From assembly GCA_016840965.1 (NCBI GenBank), contig JAEORI010000129.1, forward strand, positions 1-39,239: DNA of 39,239 nucleotides, read 5' to 3'. The position numbers were made by a program, and so were the translations under genes. Shown here one piece after another: positions 1-8,569 of this stretch (within the stretch, counting starts at the first letter, position 1; each line of letters begins with the position of its first letter). A model generated the notes under the pieces. It was given only the letters and a program-made list of their open reading frames with translations, did no database searches and was not told where the DNA came from. This DNA is from Candidatus Thorarchaeota archaeon (GTDB taxonomy: Archaea > Asgardarchaeota > Thorarchaeia > Thorarchaeales > Thorarchaeaceae).

Positions 1-912
1 ATAGTGAGCGCGTTCACTGTACAGGTTTGTAATGCTATTGATGTCGATTTTAGACCATACTTAATGAGTGAAGCTGTAGTAGCCTGTGTGGCATCATTTC
101 CATCACCGATTGGTTCTATAACGAATCTCGTTATTGTTTTCCTTGCTGAAATAAACACAGGCCTGATGTTTTTTACATTAATTCCACTTTCACTAATTCT
201 CTTTATCATAACTCTTGTTTATATGATGAGGAAATTTGCAGATGTTCTGGATGATACAATTGAGAGAGATCTTACGGATATGTTTGCGATGGATCCGAAT
301 GTAACCATTCGATCAAGGTTTGATTTAATCGCAGCATGCATTGGGATGACTGTACTTATTTTTGGAATTATAATCCTCCCAGAACAATCATCTATGATTG
401 CACTTGTTGTTGCAGCAGCTTTGTTAATTCCAACTAGAGATAGAGCGCGAGATCTATTCAGAAGATTATCCTGGGATTCTGTCTTCTTCTTGGCTGGGAT
501 GATGGGAATAGTCCAAGCTTTGGTCGCGACAGAAGTGATTCAAGATTTAGCTGGAGTACTCTACGGAGTAGCAGAATCAAATGTATTCATAGCCATCATT
601 GCTATGATTCTAATCCCTGGAGGTTTGATGGCGCCTATTGATGCTAAAGCAGTTGGTATATTGATGGCACCAGCAGCAAGAGACTTGACATCTGTGAATT
701 CAATGATACCAATTTCTCTTACATTGGGAACTAATGCTGGTGGTTATGTCGTACCTTTTGGAGATGCGCCAAACATAGTTGTCATGTCGGTTTGTGAGGA
801 AAACTTGAAACCTTTAAGTTGGTCAGAATTCAACAAAACTGTAATTCCTCTTGGTATTTTGCACTTAATCATCTCCACTATCTACTGTGCCCTCTTTAGT
901 CTGCTGTTGTAA
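1..912 (+). CDS. Ion transporter of the ArsB/NhaD/citrate (IT) superfamily, 5' end missing
   Basis: The frame is open to the left edge of the window, so the N-terminal part lies outside it; a GTG at 4 is an internal codon or coincidental. About 300 residues remain. They contain many hydrophobic segments and the two inverted half-repeat signatures of this superfamily: a Ser-Pro-Ile-Gly-Ser-Ile-Thr-Asn-Leu hairpin near residue 35 and a Gly-Thr-Asn-Ala-Gly-Gly...Gly-Asp-Ala-Pro-Asn loop near residue 245. In known members these hairpins bind substrate and the coupling ion in the membrane. Likely substrates are arsenite, Na+/H+ or dicarboxylates; the sequence does not choose between them. The gene ends before a 188-bp AT-rich gap and is probably not coupled to the next gene. 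Confidence 0.75.
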   Translation: MVSAFTVQVCNAIDVDFRPYLMSEAVVACVASFPSPIGSITNLVIVFLAEINTGLMFFTLIPLSLILFIITLVYMMRKFADVLDDTIERDLTDMFAMDPNVTIRSRFDLIAACIGMTVLIFGIIILPEQSSMIALVVAAALLIPTRDRARDLFRRLSWDSVFFLAGMMGIVQALVATEVIQDLAGVLYGVAESNVFIAIIAMILIPGGLMAPIDAKAVGILMAPAARDLTSVNSMIPISLTLGTNAGGYVVPFGDAPNIVVMSVCEENLKPLSWSEFNKTVIPLGILHLIISTIYCALFSLLL

Positions 913-1100
913 AATACAGCATGTGAATTTAATAAATTAATGAATAGTAAACCTCGAAACATCAACAAATATCCAATATTGCGATTTTCATATTCTACTC
1001 GATTGTGTTCTTTTTCCATCAGAGAAAATAGACCATGTAGTACTTCGTAAAAAGGCATAATTACAATTAAATCTTTGATAACTTCTAAGGTGGTGTTTGA

Positions 1101-2768
1101 GTGGTTAGGAATCTGTATCTAAATTTCTTGTTTAAGAAAGACGGCACAAATGTCAGACCTGAGTCCGAAAGCGTTGGTTTGGCTACTGCACTAGCTTCTG
1201 CAGAGTCTCAGAAAGGAAAAAGGACCAGGATAGTTAGTTTGAGTAGTTTATCGCTTCCATTCTGGATTGTACAAACTTCACCAACAAAATCAATTGTTCT
1301 GTCTGCATCTAGTGGTATGAGAAAGGAGTTTCATTTCACTGACATGAAAGGAGCAAGTGAGGTAAAGAGAATAGTTAGTTCTGAGCTTTCTCAAGCAACA
1401 GATATTCCGAAGGTTGCCTTAAAGATACAACCACTCCTAGAGAAAATTGACAGCCACACCACAGATATTGCGAATATAATCGAACCTGCATTAATCAACA
1501 TGATTGGGAATTACATTATTCCTTCCGATCCTGCTGCTGAACCTAACAGAGTTAGTGTTCTTATTGACTCAGCTGTTGCATTAAAGAGAACAGAAGAGTT
1601 CAGGAAAATATCCGAGTCTTCAAAGCTTCGAATAGAATCATCTGAAACCCTGCAGAAGTTAATCAGAGAGAATTATGGTGCTCAAACTACAATTCTAGAA
1701 AACATAACTAACTTGGAATTGGAGAGAGGAAGTGAACGAATTAGAACGATGGAAGAGAGAACAAAACAGGAAATTGCGAAACTCACGAAGGATAAAGATG
1801 ACAAGCTTTATGAATTGCGTGAAAAACACAAGATGAACTTACGAGCCATGACTGCAGACTTCTCTAGATCCGTCAACGACCTTGAGCAGTTCTTCACTAA
1901 TATTATCGATGTCATAAGAAATGCGAGAGCGCAAATTAGCCAGAAAGAGGCAGATACGGAAGGTGCTGTTGCGGTTTATAGTAATCTCGTTAGCTCTCTG
2001 AAGAGTACTATGTCAAAAAGTCAGCAGCCTTTGGATACTATGGAAGCTAAAAAAGCTGATTTGCAGAAACATGTGGCTGAAGCTCAATCGAGATATGAAG
2101 CAGACAAGCAAAGGGCAGAGGCTATGTTACAAACTGAGATCCAAGAACGTCAGAAAAGAATCGATGAGGCTAGAAATGAAATGGAACTTAAGACCAAAGA
2201 GCTCAATGATCTAAGATCTCAAGTGAATTCAGCAATAAACAAGACAGAACAAGCTACAGAAGAGAGAGTCTTGGCGTTTCAACAAGAATTTCTTGGTCTA
2301 ATGAATTGGACACTTGATAATAATTCAATCAAAAACGTTGCTCCCTTAACCCTTCTTGATATACACGTATATGTAGCAAAATACGATAATGGTTCTCAAA
2401 AAATACTAACACCTATGTTCCTGCCTGAAGGTAACTTTCTGAACATGGGAACGGGCAATACTTTGAGTAAGGATTTTGATGTTTCCATTAATGCCTTAAT
2501 AGATGATTGGTTGAAAAGTGACCAATCTTTCAAAGATTCCTTCGTCACGGCTTGCGCAAATGGTAACATGCTGTTGGCTTCTGAAGGTGAACAAATGTTA
2601 GTGAAAGGATTAGAGGAACTTTTGCGAGGAAAGCTTTTGCAACGCGATGATATTGAAAGATTGCTCACAATTTGGAGTAGATATTCTGGAAAATGTCCAA
2701 AATGCGGTGCTGTAGTAGAAGCAGGAGCGCAGTTCTGTCAGAAATGTGGATTGGAATTGGTCAAGTAA
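1101..2768 (+). CDS. Coiled-coil protein with C-terminal zinc ribbon, function unknown
   Basis: Starts at GTG 1101 with an AGGTGG-like ribosome binding site just upstream. The 555-residue protein has a mixed N-terminal domain (about 1-140), a long Lys/Glu/Arg-rich coiled-coil stretch (about 155-390), a compact region (about 395-525) and a terminal zinc ribbon with two Cys-x2-Cys pairs (CPKCG and CQKCG, within the last 25 residues). No signal peptide or membrane segment is visible, so it is probably cytosolic. The ribbon suggests binding to a nucleic acid or protein partner, and the coils suggest oligomerisation. Three coiled-coil proteins occur in this window; this is the only one ending in a zinc ribbon rather than a winged helix. 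I do not recognise a named family. Codon use resembles its neighbours. Confidence 0.8.
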   Translation: MVRNLYLNFLFKKDGTNVRPESESVGLATALASAESQKGKRTRIVSLSSLSLPFWIVQTSPTKSIVLSASSGMRKEFHFTDMKGASEVKRIVSSELSQATDIPKVALKIQPLLEKIDSHTTDIANIIEPALINMIGNYIIPSDPAAEPNRVSVLIDSAVALKRTEEFRKISESSKLRIESSETLQKLIRENYGAQTTILENITNLELERGSERIRTMEERTKQEIAKLTKDKDDKLYELREKHKMNLRAMTADFSRSVNDLEQFFTNIIDVIRNARAQISQKEADTEGAVAVYSNLVSSLKSTMSKSQQPLDTMEAKKADLQKHVAEAQSRYEADKQRAEAMLQTEIQERQKRIDEARNEMELKTKELNDLRSQVNSAINKTEQATEERVLAFQQEFLGLMNWTLDNNSIKNVAPLTLLDIHVYVAKYDNGSQKILTPMFLPEGNFLNMGTGNTLSKDFDVSINALIDDWLKSDQSFKDSFVTACANGNMLLASEGEQMLVKGLEELLRGKLLQRDDIERLLTIWSRYSGKCPKCGAVVEAGAQFCQKCGLELVK

Positions 2769-2793
2769 GATATTGTTGGTTATTCTTGAAAAT

Positions 2794-3267
2794 CTACGTA
2801 GCTAGTCGCTTTTTTAGGAAATATTTAGAGTGTCCTTTTGGATAATCATCCAAAGCCGCAAAAACTACATACCCTAGTTTTTCGTAAAATGGACGTGCTT
2901 CGAAACTGTATGTATCCAAATGAGCATTAGTGCAACCCATTTTGACTGCTTCACTTTCTATGATGCTCATTAATTCTGAACCATAACCCAGATTCCTTAA
3001 TGGCTTCTCAATCCAGAGTAGAGAGATGTATAACCAACATCCGAATGTGCTTCCAAAAACGCCACCAACTATTTCATCATCATTGTTTTTCATTATAACA
3101 CCTACTGACTGACCCAATTCAGTAATGCCAGTCTTTTCGATGATGTTGGTTCCTAAACCTGTGGTTATCGTCACCATTCCTTTCTGGAGAATCTCTAAGT
3201 CATGCTTGTCCCTCGAGGAATATGTAGCGAATGTGAAGTCATTCATAAATTCATGAAACTCACACAT
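2794..3267 (-). CDS. GNAT-family N-acetyltransferase
   Basis: A 157-residue protein with the GNAT fold pattern. A beta-strand pair around GGVFGSTFGCWLYISLLWIE is followed by the acetyl-CoA loop R-N-L-G-Y-G (motif A, R/Q-x-x-G-x-G/A) near residue 97, and by a C-terminal ARPFYEKLGY segment typical of motif B. The family moves an acetyl group from acetyl-CoA to an amine; the acceptor cannot be told. The ATG start at 3267 has no clear ribosome binding site. A TATA-like ATTAATAC about 35 bp upstream suggests a very short leader, and an inner ATG seven codons later is an alternative start. It converges on the coiled-coil gene with only 25 bp between the stops, so the two are separate transcripts. 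Confidence 0.85.
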   Translation of the reverse strand: MCEFHEFMNDFTFATYSSRDKHDLEILQKGMVTITTGLGTNIIEKTGITELGQSVGVIMKNNDDEIVGGVFGSTFGCWLYISLLWIEKPLRNLGYGSELMSIIESEAVKMGCTNAHLDTYSFEARPFYEKLGYVVFAALDDYPKGHSKYFLKKRLAT

Positions 3268-3403
3268 GCTTTTTCTTGATTGCTAAGTACGCAAGCGTGT
3301 ATTAATGCATTTGAAGTAGAATCTAATCTGAGGAACAAATGCAGAAGAATTAGGATCTTTAATCATTGCTTTGGAATTCAAACACTATTGATTCTCTAGG
3401 CAC

Positions 3404-3419
3404 TTGCTTCAACAAGCAA
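3404..3419. repeat. Small hairpin in the gap between GNAT and regulator genes
   Basis: TTGCTT-CAAC-AAGCAA is a perfect 6-bp inverted repeat with a 4-nt loop. It lies in the 227-bp non-coding gap downstream of the regulator gene's stop (minus strand), so it may help end that transcript. No U-run follows it directly. Apart from the TATA-like element of the GNAT gene I see nothing else in the gap. Confidence 0.3.
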
Positions 3420-3494
3420 TGTACTGAGAAAATAATTTCAAGTTAAATGAGCCAAAAGATACGAACTCTCTAAGATTTCAGGTTTGATTTCTAA

Positions 3495-4565
3495 CTATCC
3501 ACGAATTGTATCTATGATTTTCTTTCCTCGTAATTGATTTGCATGATGATCCAAAAACGTAAGTGCCACATACTGTTGGTGAATTGAGAAGGTCATAGCT
3601 GGTGACAGATAGACGTTCTTTATAGCACCAATTGAGCCGGAGAACCTCTGCCCATACTCCTCTTCCCAGTTCAGATGGTCTGCTATTCTATAAAATCCAG
3701 TAACAGAGAGAAAATTGTAACGACCAGCTGTTGTTTTTGCTAAAAACGAAATATGAGGATCTGCAGCTAGTATATTTTGGATTCGCTCTTTGTGCGCTTT
3801 AATTTCAAGCAATGAGAGCACCATGAAATATTGGGGTGGTACCCAGACTCGTGGAAACCGAGAAACTGCAGGAGAGATTACTCTCTCATCTAGAAGGAGT
3901 TTCAGACGGCGTTGTACAGTTCTTCGATGTATCCCTAATTTCTTAGCAAGGAAATTTGAATTAGTCCAGATTCCTCTACCTTGCAGAAGAGCTTCTAGAA
4001 GGTCTAGGTCTGTTTCATCCATTTCTAAACCATTTATTTTAGAATGAACTCCTTCTCGATGGTTCTTCTTGAATACATGTAAAGATGAGGAGGGTTCATA
4101 TTTGATTATTGACTTGGTATGGATATAGACTGCTTCTGAATGTATATAGTCTCGACCTTGCACAATAGAAACCTGTCCTTCATCAACAATCCGATCTTTC
4201 CATGTCTGATAATGAAACAGGTCTTTATGAAGTTCCACTAGAAGAGTATTATACTCTTCATCTCTGAAGAAGAAGGCGGCCCATATAAACGGATCAATTT
4301 CAATCCATCTGTTTGTTTTTTTGTCACGCGGTAATTCACATTTTTCAATAACTAGAAAGGGGTACTGATCAAATAATAATGGAAATGGATGAAATGGTCT
4401 ATCTGCTATTCCAAATTCGAAAATATTGTTAATTCTTGAGGATATAGTATTACGATGTTTTCGAAAGCTTTCAGCGAGTTCACTCACATTAATTTCGACA
4501 CCTTCACCAGCACACACTAACTTCAACAATTCAACATTTACAGGGTCATTGAGCAAACTATGCAT
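3495..4565 (-). CDS. Two-HTH transcriptional regulator, Lrp/AsnC-like second half
   Basis: About 356 residues. A TTG at 4583 would add six residues, but ATG 4565 has GAGGT seven bases upstream and is the better start. The first about 60 residues form one helix-turn-helix (SELAESFRKHRNTISSRI). A second sits near residues 185-230 (SNFLAKKLGIHRRTVQRRLK) and matches Lrp/AsnC-type DNA-binding domains. The C-terminal part resembles an Lrp-type ligand-sensing alpha/beta domain, though this is weaker. Lrp relatives bind amino acids and control amino-acid metabolism. The gene is divergent from a glutamate-dehydrogenase-family gene across a 218-bp AT-rich region holding repeated GGCAT half-sites. Control of that gene, and of itself, is therefore the natural inference. 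Confidence 0.8.
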   Translation of the reverse strand: MHSLLNDPVNVELLKLVCAGEGVEINVSELAESFRKHRNTISSRINNIFEFGIADRPFHPFPLLFDQYPFLVIEKCELPRDKKTNRWIEIDPFIWAAFFFRDEEYNTLLVELHKDLFHYQTWKDRIVDEGQVSIVQGRDYIHSEAVYIHTKSIIKYEPSSSLHVFKKNHREGVHSKINGLEMDETDLDLLEALLQGRGIWTNSNFLAKKLGIHRRTVQRRLKLLLDERVISPAVSRFPRVWVPPQYFMVLSLLEIKAHKERIQNILAADPHISFLAKTTAGRYNFLSVTGFYRIADHLNWEEEYGQRFSGSIGAIKNVYLSPAMTFSIHQQYVALTFLDHHANQLRGKKIIDTIRG

Positions 4566-4612
4566 ATTAGCAACCTCATCCAATAGGTTTTAGTTATTAC
4601 AATGTATAAAAG

Positions 4613-4739
4613 TGGCAAATTTATGGTCTTAAAATGCCAAAAATATACATTTTATTTTTATCATTTTGATTATTCTATTACACAATTATGGCATTCATTT
4701 GACCGTACCTTATATACTTATGGCATAATTGTATATGCC
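4613..4739. promoter_or_regulatory. Cluster of GGCAT half-sites between regulator and GDH genes (candidate operator)
   Basis: Five copies of TGGCA(T) or its complement lie in about 130 bp: TGGCAA at 4613, ATGCCA at 4634, TGGCAT at 4689, TGGCAT at 4721 and TATGCC at 4734. The first two form an inverted repeat (TGGCA...TGCCA). The last two form GGCATA-6 nt-TATGCC. TTATGGCAT is repeated exactly 32 bp apart (4686 and 4718), about three helical turns. One TATA-like box for the regulator (minus strand, about 4601-4608) and one for the GDH (CTTATATAC, 4710-4717) adjoin these sites. Binding by the divergent Lrp-like regulator is an inference. Confidence 0.55.
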
Positions 4740-4752
4740 CTATGCGTTGTAC

Positions 4753-4762
4753 CTATATATAA
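4753..4762 (+). promoter_or_regulatory. TATA box for the first GDH gene, suggesting a leaderless transcript
   Basis: CTATATATAA lies about 27 bp before the GTG at 4784, the usual archaeal TATA-to-start distance. No ribosome binding site precedes that GTG. A leaderless mRNA starting at or near 4784 fits. The other TATA-like box at 4710-4717 would instead give a leader of about 45 nt. Confidence 0.45.
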
Positions 4763-4783
4763 TGTACATGATTTTGTACTCAA

Positions 4784-5986
4784 GTGATACAAATGACAGT
4801 ACATAGTGACATCGGTGTTATCGACACAGAGAACATTATTGATGCTTTGAATCAGGTAAATGTTTCAGCGTTCCTAGACACATGGGGACCTGAAGAAGTA
4901 ATCCAAGTATACGATCCGGAAACTCAAATGAAAGGAGTTCTTGTCATCGATAATACTGCTCTTGGACCAGGTAAAGGTGGAATTCGCATATCGTCAACTA
5001 TTACGCCATTGGAAGTGTTTCGGTTGGCAAGAGCTATGACTTGGAAATGTGCACTTGCAGATATCCCGTTTGGTGGTGCAAAATCAGGAATCAGGGCAAA
5101 CCCATATGAAATCGACAAACTCAGATTCATTAGAGAATTTGCTAGTAAGATTGCACCTTTTGTACCATCTCGATACATTGCAGCTCCTGACATGAATGTG
5201 GGTGAACATGAGATAGCTGCATTTGTTAATGAGGTGGGCGACCTTCAAGCTGCTACAGGTAAACCAGCAAAGATGGGAGGAATTCCTCATGAGCTTGGCA
5301 CAACAGGATTCGGAGTCGGAGTAGCTCTAGAAACTGGCCTAGAGATTTTATGCGATCATCTTGGTCTATGCAGCGACATCTCTGATAACAGGGTTGTCAT
5401 CCAAGGTTTTGGTAATGTTGGACTGGGAATCGCAAAATATCTGGCTGCAAAAGGAGCTAAGATTGTTGCATTAAATGACTATTGGGGAACCATTTACGAT
5501 CCTGAAGGTATTGACATTGAAAAAGCTGAGAAACATTCCTATGCGACACGGGAGAAGGACTCTGTTAAGAACTATAGAGTTGGTAAGTCATTACCTCGAG
5601 ATGATATCCTAAGTATTGATTGCGACATATTTGTTCCATGCGCCATTGGGGACGTCATCAATTTGGATACTTGGGAATCGATTAAAGCTAAGTATATTGT
5701 AGAAGGGGCAAATAACTCAACAAATCCACGTGCTGAGGAATTACTATTTCAAAAAGGAGTGATTATCGTTCCTGATTTTCTCGCGAATGCAGGTGGAGTC
5801 ATAGGCTCATATGTTGAATACAAGAGAGGAAATGAAGCTGAAGCATTCTCTATGATAGAGTCCAAAATTAGTAAGAATACCAGACTTGTGTTGGAACAGG
5901 CTCTTGATAGAGGACTGAGTCCTCGTGTGATAGCCAAGGAAATTGCACAACAGAGAGTTCTAGACGCAATGGAGAAACGTGTCTGA
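4784..5986 (+). CDS. Glu/Leu/Phe/Val dehydrogenase family enzyme (GDH paralogue 1)
   Basis: A 400-residue NAD(P)-dependent amino-acid dehydrogenase. Visible are the substrate-binding GPGKGGIR (K64), K88 in MTWKCA, the catalytic lysine K100 in GGAKSG, the catalytic aspartate D136 in APDMN, and the Rossmann motif VIQGFGNVG near residue 205. The family interconverts an amino acid and its 2-oxo acid with ammonia. K64 matches the lysine that binds the glutamate side-chain carboxylate in GDHs; leucine dehydrogenases have a hydrophobic residue there, so glutamate is favoured. The segment before it (DNTALGP) looks more like leucine/valine dehydrogenases, so specificity is uncertain. A second, longer GDH lies 0.9 kb downstream; the two are clearly divergent. 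GTG 4784 is used as start, with ATG 4793 as alternative. Confidence 0.9.
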   Translation: MIQMTVHSDIGVIDTENIIDALNQVNVSAFLDTWGPEEVIQVYDPETQMKGVLVIDNTALGPGKGGIRISSTITPLEVFRLARAMTWKCALADIPFGGAKSGIRANPYEIDKLRFIREFASKIAPFVPSRYIAAPDMNVGEHEIAAFVNEVGDLQAATGKPAKMGGIPHELGTTGFGVGVALETGLEILCDHLGLCSDISDNRVVIQGFGNVGLGIAKYLAAKGAKIVALNDYWGTIYDPEGIDIEKAEKHSYATREKDSVKNYRVGKSLPRDDILSIDCDIFVPCAIGDVINLDTWESIKAKYIVEGANNSTNPRAEELLFQKGVIIVPDFLANAGGVIGSYVEYKRGNEAEAFSMIESKISKNTRLVLEQALDRGLSPRVIAKEIAQQRVLDAMEKRV

Positions 5987-6009
5987 TACCAAGAAGGTAG
6001 GTAAGTAGA

Positions 6010-6810
6010 GTGGAATCGCTACCAAATCATGGATTATCTCTTGTTTGGGGAAGTCTCAGAAATATTCTCGATTTTCCAAATGTGCCAACCACAGAAGAAA
6101 TCACACTCGTAGATGCTATTCCAGGACATTTCCCGATTGATTCGCACAACCCAGTCCCTCTTGAATTACCAAGAGGCGGGGAAAGAATGGATCTTTCTGG
6201 AAGGTTCAATAGTGTGAGTTCTGAACTTTGGAACAATATTTGCGGAAAACTCCCATTACGTGCGAGAATTGTGCAACTTCCACTTTACACCTATAAACGA
6301 AATATGAACTATGTAGAAGCTAGAAAAACATTCTCAACAATGCTGAGGACTTGGAATGAATCACTCATTCCTGAGTCAGTTCCTTGTGTAGCCTTGGCTA
6401 TAAGAGTTAGAGGGGGATATTGCAATGAACGTGATGCTGAATCTGTCTTTGTTCTTTTAATATGGCCAACTAGGATTGCACGGACATTGCAATTAGATTG
6501 GTATGAAGGCCCGCTGGAGGACTGCATATCGCCTGAGTGGTATGTCAAGTCCTCCTTATCACTTCCACTTCAAATAGCATTTGATCAGACAATGAAGTTC
6601 GTCATGAACCTTCCAAATTGGGATAATCTTAGAATGACCCTTTCTCCAAAACCAGCATTCCTAGGTTTTCAATTGCATGATGGCCACCGGAGGCGGGAAC
6701 AGACTGGAGGCTGGTTGTGTGAATGGGACTATAATTGTATGTCGAATTTTCAGGAAGATACCAACAGAATAGTGGAGGATATGAAAAGTCTGTTTTTGGG
6801 TAATGTTTAG
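6010..6810 (+). CDS. Protein of unknown function between two GDH genes
   Basis: 266 residues, starting at GTG 6010 with an AAGGTAGG-like ribosome binding site and only 23 bp after the first GDH, so probably in its transcript. I recognise no family. It is rich in Trp, Pro and Leu, has no membrane segment or signal peptide, and shows no zinc or nucleotide-binding motif. Predicted character is globular alpha/beta, with hydrophobic strands such as VFVLLIWP near residue 150. It ends 111 bp before the second GDH, whose own TATA box lies in that gap. Location hints at a role linked to glutamate or ammonia metabolism, but nothing in the protein itself shows that. Confidence 0.7.
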   Translation: MESLPNHGLSLVWGSLRNILDFPNVPTTEEITLVDAIPGHFPIDSHNPVPLELPRGGERMDLSGRFNSVSSELWNNICGKLPLRARIVQLPLYTYKRNMNYVEARKTFSTMLRTWNESLIPESVPCVALAIRVRGGYCNERDAESVFVLLIWPTRIARTLQLDWYEGPLEDCISPEWYVKSSLSLPLQIAFDQTMKFVMNLPNWDNLRMTLSPKPAFLGFQLHDGHRRREQTGGWLCEWDYNCMSNFQEDTNRIVEDMKSLFLGNV

Positions 6811-6882
6811 CGAGAGAATGGATAGAAGTTCTAGAGCAAAACCAAACTTAATGATTATAATAATCAAAATAATATATGATTT

Positions 6883-6911
6883 GTTATATAAAATTTAACG
6901 GGAGTAGGTGA
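6883..6911 (+). promoter_or_regulatory. TATA box and ribosome binding site for the second GDH gene
   Basis: GTTATATAAAA at 6883-6893 is a good archaeal TATA box. A purine-rich GGAGTAGGTGAG at 6901-6912 follows and can act as the ribosome binding site for ATG 6922. The expected transcription start, about 6912, would leave little of that site in the mRNA, so start mapping would decide between leadered and near-leaderless translation. The region upstream is very AT-rich. Confidence 0.5.
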
Positions 6912-6921
6912 GAAGTAAACT

Positions 6922-8214
6922 ATGGAAGTGAAAACAATGAATCTAGAAATTCATGGAACGAAAGAAACAAACCCATGGGAAAATGTCCTTACGCAGCTAC
7001 GAAAAGTTGCTGAAGTTATAAATTTGGAGTGTAACATACTTAAGATTCTAGAAAAACCTGATAAGATACTTATTACGAGTTTTCCAGTTCAGATGGATGA
7101 TGGTAGGGTTGAAGTATTTGAAGGCTATAGAGTCCAACACTCGCATCATCGAGGACCCTGTAAAGGAGGCATTAGATATAGTCCCGACGTGAATCTAGAT
7201 GAGGTCAAAGCTCTTGCAGCATTAATGACATGGAAGACAGCTGTTGTCAATATACCATATGGAGGCGCAAAAGGAGGAGTTGTGTGCGATCCTTGGAGCC
7301 TTTCAATTAACGAGCTAAAGAAATTGACAAGACGGTTTACATACAGTCTCATCAATATGATTGGATCGGAGTCTGACATTCCAGCTCCCGACATCAATAC
7401 AAATCCTGAGATAATGGCTTGGATTATGGACACGTATTCTATGATAAAAGGGCATACTGAACTTGGTGTTGTCACAGGAAAACCTGTTGAAGTTGGTGGT
7501 AGTGTAGGTAGGGTTGAAGCTACGGGGAGAGGAGTGTTCTACACAATGCAGGAAGCTCTTCGGCAGCAAAAGAGAAAGTGTAAAGGAATCACAATTGCCC
7601 TACAAGGGTTTGGGAATGTAGGAAGTCATTTCGCAATTTCAGCTAGCCAGGCAGGAGCGAAAATTGTCGGTATAACAGATGCATTCGGAGGAGTCTACGA
7701 TCCTGATGGAGTAGATGTGATAAAACTTGTAGAATATGCTTCTAGACATCCAAGAAGATCTGTTGAGGGTTATCCTGGATTGGATGTTATCACAAATGAA
7801 GAGCTTTTCAAGTTGGATGTTGATGTGCTCGCGCCGTGTGCTATTGGTGAAGTAATAAATGAAGAGAATGCTGATTCCATAAGCGCTGAAATTGTTGTAG
7901 AAGGTGCGAATGGTCCCACTACTGCGAGAGCAGATGAGATACTTCAAGAAAAACAAATCCTTGTTGTGCCGGATATCCTCGCAAATGCTGGAGGAGTGAC
8001 TGTTTCATACTTAGAATGGGTTCAAGGTTTGCAGTATTTCTTCTGGGATGAAAAGCAGGTGAATGACAGACTCCAGGAGGTTTTAATCAGAGCATATCAT
8101 GAGGTCAATACAAGTGCGAAAAAGTATGATCTCAAAAATTTAAGGATGGCTGCGCTTGCTTTAGCAGTTGAGAGAGTTTCACGTGCAATTGAACTGAGAG
8201 GAATATTTCCTTAG
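6922..8214 (+). CDS. gdhA: Glutamate dehydrogenase (paralogue 2)
   Basis: 430 residues, close to the usual 415-450 of hexameric archaeal and bacterial GDHs. It carries GPCKGGIRYSP (K81), MTWKTAV (K105), catalytic GGAKGGV (K117), SDIPAPDINT (D157) and the nucleotide-binding ALQGFGNVG near residue 231. These match the full set of substrate and catalytic residues for glutamate oxidation to 2-oxoglutarate and ammonia. Compared with paralogue 1 it has about 20 more N-terminal residues and a more standard GDH core, so this is the likelier housekeeping enzyme. It has its own TATA box. The next 355 bp carry no gene and end in a terminator-like T-run. Coenzyme preference cannot be read with confidence. 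Confidence 0.93.
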   Translation: MEVKTMNLEIHGTKETNPWENVLTQLRKVAEVINLECNILKILEKPDKILITSFPVQMDDGRVEVFEGYRVQHSHHRGPCKGGIRYSPDVNLDEVKALAALMTWKTAVVNIPYGGAKGGVVCDPWSLSINELKKLTRRFTYSLINMIGSESDIPAPDINTNPEIMAWIMDTYSMIKGHTELGVVTGKPVEVGGSVGRVEATGRGVFYTMQEALRQQKRKCKGITIALQGFGNVGSHFAISASQAGAKIVGITDAFGGVYDPDGVDVIKLVEYASRHPRRSVEGYPGLDVITNEELFKLDVDVLAPCAIGEVINEENADSISAEIVVEGANGPTTARADEILQEKQILVVPDILANAGGVTVSYLEWVQGLQYFFWDEKQVNDRLQEVLIRAYHEVNTSAKKYDLKNLRMAALALAVERVSRAIELRGIFP

Positions 8215-8569
8215 ACTATCCAAAAAAAGGAATAAGTCCAAAGACTCTCGTAAGGTATGAAAAGTTGATAGATATCCAATAGAGGAAGTTGGGTATATGA
8301 TGGGGAGGCGTTGATTTCTTTGATAGTATAAGCCAAACCTTACGTAATATGACGAATTCGCATCTGAATTCATATGTTATTCCACAAAACGAGGTAGCAT
8401 GACGAATTCTTAATCACTTAGCTTTTCAAGCTCCTCAAGTGTACGAATAACACTTCTGCTTTTTTTTAATTACGAAGCAAGTATGTATAGTAGCACTTTG
8501 ATAGAAATTAGTAGATAGGAAAGAAGTAATATTGCCTAGATTTGACAGGAATGGCGGGTCAAAAGTAGA
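8215..8569. other. 355-bp intergenic region between GDH and P-type ATPase
   Basis: No gene is supported. It holds two copies of ATGACGAATTC (about 8350 and 8399), the first beside a second GAATTC with flanking ATATGA/TCATAT arms. Two small tandem hairpins and an 8-T run (listed separately) follow. The ATPase promoter must lie in the last 100 bp, but the only TATA-like candidate, around 8481-8490 (TATGTATAG), is weak. Confidence 0.45.
8420..8467 (+). terminator. Tandem hairpins followed by a T-run
   Basis: AGCTT-TTC-AAGCT (8420-8432) and AAGTGT-7 nt-ACACTT (8437-8455) are followed by eight T residues at 8460-8467. Archaeal termination depends mainly on the T-run. This may end the GDH transcript about 250 bp after its stop, or a small RNA made from the gap. 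Confidence 0.4.

Noticed and set aside
8405..8460. Minus-strand reading RSVIRTLEELEKLSD followed by a stop, looking like a decayed protein end
   Set aside because: Only 15 codons fit, an in-frame stop lies four codons further upstream, and the same bases form the hairpin and T-run of a terminator.
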